64,000 nt of DNA from positions 116,047 through 180,046 of the forward strand of contig JACQZN010000071.1 of NCBI GenBank assembly GCA_016213845.1. Reading direction: 5' to 3'. The stretch is from Candidatus Wallbacteria bacterium. Its GTDB lineage: Bacteria > Muiribacteriota > UBA6191 > JACPRK01. Position numbers and translations under genes: made by a program. Within the stretch, counting starts at the first letter, position 1, and the number at the start of each line of letters is the position of its first letter. Positions 10,225 through 17,726 of the stretch are shown here, one piece after another. Below the pieces are notes generated by a model that worked only from the letters and a program-made list of their open reading frames with translations, was not told where the DNA came from and did no database searches.

Positions 10225-11400
10225 ATGATGAATGTCGAACAGCTCCAGGAGTGCATAGGCCACCTCACGCGCATCGGGGTGGCGCTGACGAGCGAGCACG
10301 ACCTCGACAAGCTGCTCGATCTCATCGTGACGGAGGTGCGGGAGTTCACGCACGCCGACGCCGGAAGCCTCTACATCCGCGAAGGTGACCGGCTGCGGTT
10401 CGCCGCCAGCCAGAACAAGACGCTCGGCATGGGAATCGGTCCGCAGCCCGCCGATGCCCCCTCCTTCCGCAATCTCTACATCCCCATCAACATGCAGAGC
10501 CTGGCGGGCTACGTCTGCGAGACCGGCCAGGTGCTCAACCTGGTGGACGCCTACCAGATTCCGGCCGACAGCCCCTACCAGTTCAATCGCGGCTTCGACC
10601 AGAAGACGGGCTACCGGACCCAATCGATGCTTCTGGTCCCGATGCGCAACCAGCAGCAGAAGGTCCTCGGCGTCATCCAGCTCATCAACTCCACGGCCAA
10701 GGACGGGACCGTGGTCCCCTTCGATAGGGACATGGAGAGCCTGGTCGTCTGCATCGCCAGCCAGGCGGCAGTCTCGCTCGACAACGCGCAGCTCACCAAG
10801 GCCATCAAGGAAGCGCACCTGGACACCATCTACCGGCTGGCCATCGCCGCCGAGTACCGCGACGAGGACACTGCCCTGCACCTCAAGCGGATGAGCAACT
10901 ACTCGCAGATCATCGCGCGCCACTACGGGATGACCGAGGAGCGGGCGGAGCTGGTGCTCTACGCGAGCCCCATGCACGACGTCGGCAAGCTCGGCATCCC
11001 GGACGCCATCCTCCTGAAGCCGGGCCGCCTGACCGCCATCGAGCGAGAGATCATGCAGACCCACACCAGCATCGGGGCCAAGATCCTCAGCGGCTCCCAG
11101 TCCGAGCTGCTCGAGGTCAGCCGCATCATCGCGCTGACCCACCACGAGAAGTTCGACGGCACTGGTTACCCCCTGGGCCTGGAGGCCGAGGACATCCCCA
11201 TCGAGGGCCGCATCGTGGCGCTGGCCGACGTCTTCGATGCCCTCACCAGCCGCCGCTGCTACAAGCCCGCCTACGAGCTCGAAAAGGTAATGACCATGAT
11301 CCGGGGCGACCGCGGCAAGCACTTCGATCCCGGTGTCTTCGACGCCTTCGACAGGGGCTTCCAGGAGATCCTGGAGGTCTACAACAAGTACCGCGAGTAG
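10225..11400 (+). CDS. GAF domain plus HD-GYP phosphodiesterase
   Basis: 391 residues. A GAF sensory domain (about 15-195) is joined to an HD-GYP domain (about 205-385). The metal-binding HD pair is in MHDVGKLGIPD near residue 252. The GYP signature is in HHEKFDGTGYPLGL near 313, followed by RIVALADVFDALTS. HD-GYP proteins hydrolyse c-di-GMP, and both motifs look intact, so activity is likely. There is no membrane segment. The 144-bp gap upstream holds a GC-rich dyad (CCGGCCGGCCCGGCGGG) but no convincing promoter. A membrane diguanylate cyclase follows 113 bp downstream, forming an opposing c-di-GMP pair. Confidence 0.92.
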   Translation: MMNVEQLQECIGHLTRIGVALTSEHDLDKLLDLIVTEVREFTHADAGSLYIREGDRLRFAASQNKTLGMGIGPQPADAPSFRNLYIPINMQSLAGYVCETGQVLNLVDAYQIPADSPYQFNRGFDQKTGYRTQSMLLVPMRNQQQKVLGVIQLINSTAKDGTVVPFDRDMESLVVCIASQAAVSLDNAQLTKAIKEAHLDTIYRLAIAAEYRDEDTALHLKRMSNYSQIIARHYGMTEERAELVLYASPMHDVGKLGIPDAILLKPGRLTAIEREIMQTHTSIGAKILSGSQSELLEVSRIIALTHHEKFDGTGYPLGLEAEDIPIEGRIVALADVFDALTSRRCYKPAYELEKVMTMIRGDRGKHFDPGVFDAFDRGFQEILEVYNKYRE

Positions 11401-11446
11401 CGTCGCGGACCGCACGGCACCAGACGGGCCGTCGCCAGTTCAGGGC

Positions 11447-11475
11447 TTCCCATTCGCGGCTTCGGGGGGTATAAT
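11447..11475 (+). promoter_or_regulatory. Sigma-70 promoter of the diguanylate cyclase gene, with leader hairpin
   Basis: TTCCCA at 11447-11452, a 17-bp spacer and a perfect TATAAT at 11470-11475. The short leader contains the inverted repeat CCGCGAC/GTCGCGG (about 11488-11505), whose right arm runs into the GGAGG ribosome site. Translation may therefore be structure-sensitive. Confidence 0.65.
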
Positions 11476-11513
11476 CCCGCAACTTTCCGCGACCGGGGTC
11501 GCGGAGGCGAAGC

Positions 11514-12725
11514 ATGCAGTCGCAAGCCAACATCACGCGGGAGTTCCGGGAGAAGCAGATCTGGGCGGTCCGCTTCCGCGGCGGCATCCTGCTCGGGCTG
11601 GCGGCGCTCTACGCGGGCCTGGCGGCTACCGGAGCGGTCCCGGTGAACGGCTACGCGCTCGGCGCGCTCGTGCCCCTCTTCGTGCTCAACGAGATCCGGC
11701 GCCAGTGCCACCGGCGCGGAATCCATAGCGACCTGCTGACAGAGCTCTGCGTCGTCGCGGACGTGCTCACCATCGGCGTCATCTGCTACTTCACGGGCGG
11801 CGTCGAGAGCTTCTTCCTGCCGTTCCTCTTCATCCAGGTGGCCGGAACCTCGCTCCACGTGAACTTCCTGGCCGGCCTGAAGGCCGCCGCCGGCGGGGCG
11901 TCGCTTTTCGCCATCCTCTGCGCGCTCGAAAACGTGGGCGCCCTGCCCCATTCGCCGTTCATGGACGCCGCCGGTCACACCAGCCACTGCCTCAACACGG
12001 CCTACGTCGCCAGCGCGTCGCTGCTGATCGGCTTTGCGCTCTTCCTGGCTGCGCTTTCGACCGGCTACGTCGCCAAGCGCCTCCGCGTTCGGGAGGAGGA
12101 GCTGGCCGAAGCGAATCGGCAGCTGGTCCGGCTCTATCGCGAGACCCAGCGCCTCTCCATCACCGACGAGCTCACCGGCGCTTTCAACCGCCGCCACCTG
12201 ATGAAGCGGCTGGCCGAGGAGATGAGCCGCAGCACGCGCTACGAGCGGCCCTTCAGCATCGTCATGATGGACGTCGACCACTTCAAGAAGGTCAACGATG
12301 CGCACGGCCATCCGGCCGGCGACGCAGTTCTCAAGGAAGTCGCCGCCCGCGCCATGGGTGAGCTGCGCGAGTCCGATTTCCTCGCGCGCTACGGTGGTGA
12401 GGAGTTCGCTGTCCTGCTCCCCGAGACATCGCTGGACGGCGCCAAGCTCGTCGCAGAGCGCATCCGGGAGCGCATCGCTGCTACTCGTATCGTCCTCGAC
12501 GAGACCGAGCTGGCCGTGACGATGAGCCTGGGAGTCGCCACCCTTCCGATGGTCCGCAAGGAAGCCGCTGATCCGATCGCCGACATCCTGGCTGCCGCCG
12601 ACGCGCGCCTCTACCGGGCCAAGAAGGCCGGCCGCAACCGCGTGGTCGCAAGCGACCAGCCCATTGCCGAGCCCGCCGGGCAACCCGGCTTCGGCGAGGC
12701 CACTCCCGAGCTGGCGCACGCGTAG
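11514..12725 (+). CDS. Membrane-bound GGDEF diguanylate cyclase
   Basis: 403 residues. About six membrane helices (20-190) are followed by a short coiled coil (VREEELAEANRQLVRLYRET) and a GGDEF domain (about 210-375). The active-site loop is RYGGEEF, a functional variant. RESD sits exactly five residues before GGEEF, which is the RxxD inhibitory I-site, so product feedback inhibition is expected. The metal-binding MMDVDHFKKVNDAHGH is intact. The enzyme makes c-di-GMP, opposing the HD-GYP protein just upstream. It has a good SD (GGAGG) and its own TATAAT promoter. Confidence 0.93.
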   Translation: MQSQANITREFREKQIWAVRFRGGILLGLAALYAGLAATGAVPVNGYALGALVPLFVLNEIRRQCHRRGIHSDLLTELCVVADVLTIGVICYFTGGVESFFLPFLFIQVAGTSLHVNFLAGLKAAAGGASLFAILCALENVGALPHSPFMDAAGHTSHCLNTAYVASASLLIGFALFLAALSTGYVAKRLRVREEELAEANRQLVRLYRETQRLSITDELTGAFNRRHLMKRLAEEMSRSTRYERPFSIVMMDVDHFKKVNDAHGHPAGDAVLKEVAARAMGELRESDFLARYGGEEFAVLLPETSLDGAKLVAERIRERIAATRIVLDETELAVTMSLGVATLPMVRKEAADPIADILAAADARLYRAKKAGRNRVVASDQPIAEPAGQPGFGEATPELAHA

Positions 12726-12748
12726 CGACCCCGCTATCCGGGAAGAAA

Positions 12749-12784
12749 AAGCACCGCAGCCGGTGGTGCCGGCGTGCGGTGCTT
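12749..12784. terminator. Bidirectional terminator hairpin between convergent genes
   Basis: AAGCACCGCA (12749-12758) pairs with TGCGGTGCTT (12775-12784), with an inner GCCGG/CCGGC stem. The left flank GAAAAA gives a U-run for the minus strand. It lies between the diguanylate cyclase and the convergent SWIM gene. Confidence 0.75.
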
Positions 12785-12805
12785 GTGGTCGATTGGGGAC
12801 GGCTT

Positions 12806-14332
12806 CTACCGGGCTTGCCGGCGTGTCGGCTTGGGTGCCTTCCGCTCCAGGAGCATCTCCGCCCTGGGCGTCGTGTAGTAGACCGTGGCCTGATCGGTCA
12901 GGATCAGGGTTCCGTCTGCCAACCACTCGCGCAGCTCGGAGGTCGATAGCCCCGCATCCAGCAGCAGCTCCATCGTCGTCGTCTGGGAGCGCCAGCCGCG
13001 GACTCGCGGCAGCGGCGTGCGCGGGACCGGCTTGGCCTGCTTGGCCTTCCGGGTGGCCCGGGAAGCGGGGCGGGGAGCGGGCTTTGCCGCGACAGCCGCA
13101 GGCCTGGGGGCTGTCTCGATGGCGACCGGGATTGCCTCAGCGGGCTCGATCTCAGCCGCCGGGACGGGCGCGGTTGCCGTCATGACAGCAGCGGGAAGCT
13201 CCCTGGCCGGCTCCGCAGTGGCAATCGAGGTCGAGCGTTGCTCGACTTCGAACGCGGGCTCGGGGCTGACGGGTCGGACCGCCAGCTCCGGAGCTGCCGT
13301 GAGCGGCTCCGAAGGGAAGGGGAGCTCGGCCGCAGCCGGCACTTCGGCTGCTTGCGGAGTCGGAACCGGTTCGACAGTCTCCTCGATGGCAGGAGCTACC
13401 GCTGTCGCCTCGATCACGGGCTGCGCCGACGAGGCGAGGTCCTCGGTCTCCTGAGCCGGCTGCAGCGGGGGGAGCGACTCTCCGCCCGCCTGCGCGGGAA
13501 GCGGCGCGGATACCTGCTCTTCGACAGCCGGTGCGCTTTGCGGCAGAGGAAGCGGCTGCTCGACTGCCCGCGCGAGTAGCGGCGAGGCCTGGGGCTCCTC
13601 CTCCGTCGGCGCGGCTTGCTGCGAGGGGAAAGGCTCCTCGAGCGAATGTGCGGCTTCCGCCAGGACGGGGGGCTCCTCGGCCCGTGGAGCCTCGTCCGGC
13701 TGCTGCGGATGCATCACGAGGTCGGACGGATCGACCTGTCGCAGCCGGAACAGCAGGTCCGGGTGCGCGTCGAGCCGGACGCCGGCCCCGCAGAGCGCCG
13801 CGGTGACGTGCTTGCAGTTGCCCGCCCACTCGGCGCACGAGCACGACAACTTCAGCTCGCTTACCGACGGGTAGAGGCCGCCCGGCTTCCGGGTCAGCGC
13901 GGTGACCACCGAAGCCGGCGCCGCAGCCAGCAGCTCCACGACGGAGCCGACCTGCCGCTCGCACGCCTGGACGATCTCCTGCCAGTCGCTTTCGGGCATT
14001 ACTGGCACCTCGATCTTGACGGTGTAGAGCTCCGCTCCCTGGACAAGTGCGCTGATCTGCCCGGCCTCGATCTTGAGATCGACCAGCAGATCGTTTCGCA
14101 GATACTCCAGGGCGCTCGGTAGCAGCGCCGCCAGTTCCGCCGAGGACTCCAGGTTCGTCCTCCAGTTATCCCCCCAGAACGTCCCCCTCAGGTCTTGCCC
14201 CTGAACGACGACCGGGTTAGCCGCGTACCCCCTTTTCCTCAATTCCCAAACCTGCCGTCGAGCCATGAGCATGCGAGTGCCCACGCTGACGAAGGGCCGC
14301 CAGCCACTGGACGAACCGAATCCCATCGACAT
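12806..14332 (-). CDS. SWIM zinc-finger protein with long Pro/Ala/Glu-rich linker
   Basis: 508 residues. The N-terminal half has the conserved block of bacterial SWIM proteins: FWGDNWRTNLE, then PSALEYLRNDLLVDLKIE, and the CSCAEWAGNCKHV zinc motif (CxC...CxH) near residue 175. Such proteins usually sit beside a SNF2-type helicase, but none is present here. From about residue 210 to 420 the chain is low-complexity Pro/Ala/Glu/Val. A basic segment follows (ATRKAKQAKP), then a small C-terminal helical region (TTMELLLDAGLSTSELREWL). Nucleic-acid or protein binding is likely, but the function is unknown. Confidence 0.82.
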   Translation of the reverse strand: MSMGFGSSSGWRPFVSVGTRMLMARRQVWELRKRGYAANPVVVQGQDLRGTFWGDNWRTNLESSAELAALLPSALEYLRNDLLVDLKIEAGQISALVQGAELYTVKIEVPVMPESDWQEIVQACERQVGSVVELLAAAPASVVTALTRKPGGLYPSVSELKLSCSCAEWAGNCKHVTAALCGAGVRLDAHPDLLFRLRQVDPSDLVMHPQQPDEAPRAEEPPVLAEAAHSLEEPFPSQQAAPTEEEPQASPLLARAVEQPLPLPQSAPAVEEQVSAPLPAQAGGESLPPLQPAQETEDLASSAQPVIEATAVAPAIEETVEPVPTPQAAEVPAAAELPFPSEPLTAAPELAVRPVSPEPAFEVEQRSTSIATAEPARELPAAVMTATAPVPAAEIEPAEAIPVAIETAPRPAAVAAKPAPRPASRATRKAKQAKPVPRTPLPRVRGWRSQTTTMELLLDAGLSTSELREWLADGTLILTDQATVYYTTPRAEMLLERKAPKPTRRQAR

Positions 14333-14367
14333 ATCACTCTCCTAAGTCCAAACAATTGAAGGGTTCC

Positions 14368-14396
14368 ATTTTGGGCCACATGGCCTGCAATGTCAA
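14368..14396 (-). promoter_or_regulatory. Promoter of the SWIM gene
   Basis: On the minus strand, TTGACA (14396-14391), a 17-bp spacer and CAAAAT (14373-14368) lie about 35 bp before the start codon. Confidence 0.6.
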
Positions 14397-14471
14397 GCAA
14401 TTCCGCTCCTAGAGTGGATCTTCGCGTACTCGCCCGATTCCGGCCGGCGCCCGGACAATGGCGGTGTGTAC

Positions 14472-14477
14472 TAGACT
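14472..14477 (+). promoter_or_regulatory. -10 box TAGACT, suggesting a leaderless mRNA
   Basis: TAGACT ends 6 nt before the GTG start at 14484. There is no SD and no good -35 hexamer. The TANNNT-N6-start layout is the one known for leaderless genes in other bacteria. Confidence 0.45.
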
Positions 14478-14483
14478 GGTTTC

Positions 14484-16670
14484 GTGGCGGAGCTCCGAGA
14501 GAAACTGGCCCTGGACGCTTCCTTCTGCGAGAAGTACCAGCTCGGAGAGAAGCTCGGCGAGGGGGCGATGGGCACCGTTTACGCGGCCACCCAGCGGTCA
14601 CTTGGCCGCCGCGTCGCGCTCAAGTTCCTATCGGAGGGGCTGGCGCGCGACGAGGGCTGCCGGCGCCGCTTCACCGCGGAAGCCCGGATGGCTGCCAGGC
14701 TCTCTCACACGCACCTGGTGGCCGTCCACGATTCCGACGAGGCGGCCGGACTGCCCTTCATCGTCTTCGAATTCGTCCCCGGCAAGACGCTGCGTCGGCG
14801 TATGGACGAGGGGCCCGTGCCGGCGCGGGAGGCCCTGGAGCTCGCGGCCCAGATCTGCGACGGGCTCCAGACCGCCCACGCCGCCGGGATTCTCCATCGC
14901 GACATCAAGCCCGAGAACATACTGCTCTCGACCCAGGGCGTTCCCAAGATCGCCGACTTCGGTATCGCCAAGGACCTGCTGCTCAGCCGGGCCGCCACGC
15001 AGCCGGGCGCCATCGTCGGCACGCCGCTCTACCTCTCGCCAGAGCAGGCCGAGGGCGTCGCGGCGACGGCCGCCTCGGACATCTACTCCGTCGGCTGCGT
15101 GCTCTTCGAGATGCTGACTGGCCGGCTGCCCTTCGAGGGCGACACGTTCGTTGGGCTCCTGCGGGCCAAGATGATCGAGAGGGCTCCCAGGGCCGACATC
15201 GTCGATCCCCGCATCCCGTCTCGCGTCGGCGCGCTCCTGGCCGTGGCGCTGGAGCGCGATCCGGCGTTGCGGTATCCCTCGGCGTCCGCGTTCGGCCAGG
15301 CCCTGAGAAAGGCGCTGCTTCTCCCGGACCTGCCAGCCCAGGCCAGGCAGTCGACAGCGGGTGAGCCGGGGCGCATTCCGAGCGGCGCGACGGCGACGGT
15401 CGTGCGCTCTCCCGTGGGCGGCCGTGCAGCCTCGGGCCGATCGCCCGTGGTCCTTGCGCCGCCCCGCGCGTCGTTTCCTTGGGTGGCCGTCGTCTGGACG
15501 GCTTTCGCTGCGATCGCGCTGGCGCTGGCCACCCTGCTCCTGCCCGACGAAGGAGCGCAATCCCCCGGTGGCGTCGATCGGCTCGCATGGCTGTCGCGGC
15601 ATCCGGGTTCGGGTGCAGGCCGCTCGGGCGCGACCACGCGCACGCTGGTGCTCGTGAAGGCGCCTGCAGCCGCGCCATCGATGCCCACCACCGTCGCTGG
15701 TCCCGCTGCCGGCGGGGGGGGAGGAGCGGCACCCGAGCCCCCTCGGTCGCGCGGCCGTCGCGAGGGCGAGACGAACCTTGCCTGGCTGTCGCGCGATCCG
15801 GAGAGTCCGGCTGCGCTGCGCGCCTGTCTGGACTCTCCGGCGGACCGAACGTCGATCGAGATTGTCCTGGGGCCCAGGCAGCGGCAGTCGGCTGCCGTGG
15901 CGGCGCTCCTGGCCCGGTACAAGATGGAGCTGGGGCAGACCTCCTCGGCGGCGGCGCTCATCCGCAGCGCGCTGGAGCGGTCAGCCAATGGTGTGCTCGC
16001 CTCGCCCGAGATCCGCGAGACGATGGAAACGGTGTCTCTTTGGCTGGGCGATGCGACGCTGCTGACGGAGGCAGCCACGGAGCTGCCTGCGGGGGCTGCA
16101 GGGATCGAGCCGTCACTGCTGGGGGCGAGCGCGGCCATCGGTGCCAAGCAGCCGCGAGCTGCGCTCGAGCTCTACCGGGGGCTGGTCGACTCCGGCTATC
16201 CGGAGGCCGGCGTCCACCTGGGGCGCGCGGTGGCGCACTGGCAGGCCGGGGACACGTTTGCGGCCTCCCTGGACGCGAAGCTCTACCTGGAGCGGAGGGG
16301 CCTGGAGCGGGGCCGGTCCGTGGCCAGCTTCGTGCTGTCGATGGCGGCCCGGCGCATGGGGGCGCGGCGGCTGGCGGCCCAGGTTCGGTCGGAGCTTGCG
16401 GGGCTGCCGTTGCCGCCCGCCCGGTTGCAGTCGGCGCTCGCCTGGGAGGCCGAGCTCGGCGAGGCGAGTCGGGACGAGGAATCGGACTCGGCGGATGATT
16501 TGCCGACAGTGGTGCCCGCCGGTCCCACCCGGATGGGGCGCGAGGAGTGGGCCGAGCGAGGGTGGGCCGCTGCCGCGTTCGAGCCGCTGGCGGGTGGACC
16601 GGAGCTCGAGCGAGTCGAGCTGGGGGCCGAGCTTCCCGGCCGGCTGCGCGCCTTCCTGACGAGACCCTGA
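14484..16670 (+). CDS. Transmembrane Ser/Thr protein kinase (PknB-like)
   Basis: 728 residues. The cytoplasmic kinase domain (about 19-280) has the Gly loop LGEGAMGTVY, the ATP lysine in VALKFL, the catalytic loop HRDIKPENIL, DFG and the SPEQ/APE-equivalent motif. One membrane helix at about 331-352 (VAVVWTAFAAIALALATLLL) is followed by a 370-residue extracytoplasmic part. That part contains two copies of an LAWLSR motif (RLAWLSRHPGSG and NLAWLSRDPESP) and helical, probably TPR-like, repeats. The start is a GTG with no SD, close to a -10 box. The next gene begins 1 bp after the stop, so the two are co-expressed. The external domain's ligand is unknown. Confidence 0.9.
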   Translation: MAELREKLALDASFCEKYQLGEKLGEGAMGTVYAATQRSLGRRVALKFLSEGLARDEGCRRRFTAEARMAARLSHTHLVAVHDSDEAAGLPFIVFEFVPGKTLRRRMDEGPVPAREALELAAQICDGLQTAHAAGILHRDIKPENILLSTQGVPKIADFGIAKDLLLSRAATQPGAIVGTPLYLSPEQAEGVAATAASDIYSVGCVLFEMLTGRLPFEGDTFVGLLRAKMIERAPRADIVDPRIPSRVGALLAVALERDPALRYPSASAFGQALRKALLLPDLPAQARQSTAGEPGRIPSGATATVVRSPVGGRAASGRSPVVLAPPRASFPWVAVVWTAFAAIALALATLLLPDEGAQSPGGVDRLAWLSRHPGSGAGRSGATTRTLVLVKAPAAAPSMPTTVAGPAAGGGGGAAPEPPRSRGRREGETNLAWLSRDPESPAALRACLDSPADRTSIEIVLGPRQRQSAAVAALLARYKMELGQTSSAAALIRSALERSANGVLASPEIRETMETVSLWLGDATLLTEAATELPAGAAGIEPSLLGASAAIGAKQPRAALELYRGLVDSGYPEAGVHLGRAVAHWQAGDTFAASLDAKLYLERRGLERGRSVASFVLSMAARRMGARRLAAQVRSELAGLPLPPARLQSALAWEAELGEASRDEESDSADDLPTVVPAGPTRMGREEWAERGWAAAAFEPLAGGPELERVELGAELPGRLRAFLTRP

Positions 16671-16671
16671 C

Positions 16672-17706
16672 GTGGTGGCCACGATCGCGATCTCGGTGCT
16701 GGCGCACGTGGCGCTGCTGGTGAGCGTCTCGGCAGCGCTCGGGTGCGGGTACCTCTTCGGAAATCTGAGGCTGGCGCCTCTGGTGGCTGCAGGCGTGGTC
16801 TTCTTGGGGCTCCTGCCGGTGGCGTCGAGGGAGGTCTTTCGGGCGCTCAGGCGGGCCGGGTCCCGCGGGCAGACGCCGCTCTGGGCGCTACCTCTCGGGC
16901 AGCTGGCGGCGACGCTGTCGGCCACGATTTGTGCGCTGGCGTTGCCGGCGACGCTCGGCCGCTCGGATTTCTGGCGCGATCTGTTGGATGTCTCGCCCGG
17001 ACCGTTCACGGACTTGGTGGTGCTTTCGAGTCTGGTGATGATGGGCGGCTGCGTCGTGAGCTTCGTCCTGCTCAGCTACGAGTGGATCCGCCACGGAATG
17101 GTGCGCGAGATCCGGGGGCCGAACTCGCCGACGCGGCTGGCGCTTGCCCTGGGGGGAGGGCTGCTGCCGCTGCTGGTGCTCCTGACGTCGGCCTTTCCCT
17201 CGGACAACCTGGCGTATCTGACCGCCTGGAAGGCCTACTCCTTCGACCGGGACGCCGAGCGAGCGCTGGCCGGATTCAGGCGCCTGGCCGAGGCGCCGGC
17301 GAGCTCGCCGCTGGTCGACAACGCGCTCTTCCGGCTGGCGCTGCTCGAGCGCGAGCTGGGGCGGTCCGCGGAGGCGCTCGAGGCGTTGAGGCAGCTCAGG
17401 CAGCGGTGCCCGGCCTCACCTCTGGTGGACGACGCGACGTTTCTCTCGGGCCGGCTGCTGCTGGCGCGGGGGGACGCCGTGGCGGCGAGCCGGGAGCTGG
17501 AGCTGGTGACCGAGCGCTGGCCGTCTTCGTGTCTGGCCGACGACGCGCTCCTGGCGCTCTATCGGATAGCGCGGGACCGGGGCGACGAACAGCGGGCGCA
17601 GGCGCTCTTCGAACGCATCCGGCGGGACTGTGTCTGGCGGTTCGCGGAGGTCGACACGGGGGCGGGTAAGCCGCGCTTCGTCCGCACGGTGGAGCTGGTC
17701 CCGTAA
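16672..17706 (+). CDS. Membrane protein with C-terminal TPR-like repeats
   Basis: 344 residues. About five hydrophobic segments in the first 190 residues are followed by a soluble C-terminal half of helical repeats of TPR type (SPLVDNALFRLALLERELGRS, then SPLVDDATFLSGRLLLARGD). These resemble YbgF/BamD-like tetratricopeptide hairpins. It starts with GTG 1 bp after the kinase stop, so the two are translationally coupled. It probably works with the kinase in sensing or scaffolding at the membrane. I do not recognise a named family. Confidence 0.75.
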   Translation: MVATIAISVLAHVALLVSVSAALGCGYLFGNLRLAPLVAAGVVFLGLLPVASREVFRALRRAGSRGQTPLWALPLGQLAATLSATICALALPATLGRSDFWRDLLDVSPGPFTDLVVLSSLVMMGGCVVSFVLLSYEWIRHGMVREIRGPNSPTRLALALGGGLLPLLVLLTSAFPSDNLAYLTAWKAYSFDRDAERALAGFRRLAEAPASSPLVDNALFRLALLERELGRSAEALEALRQLRQRCPASPLVDDATFLSGRLLLARGDAVAASRELELVTERWPSSCLADDALLALYRIARDRGDEQRAQALFERIRRDCVWRFAEVDTGAGKPRFVRTVELVP

Positions 17707-17726
17707 CGCGGACGGCGGGCGCGGCG

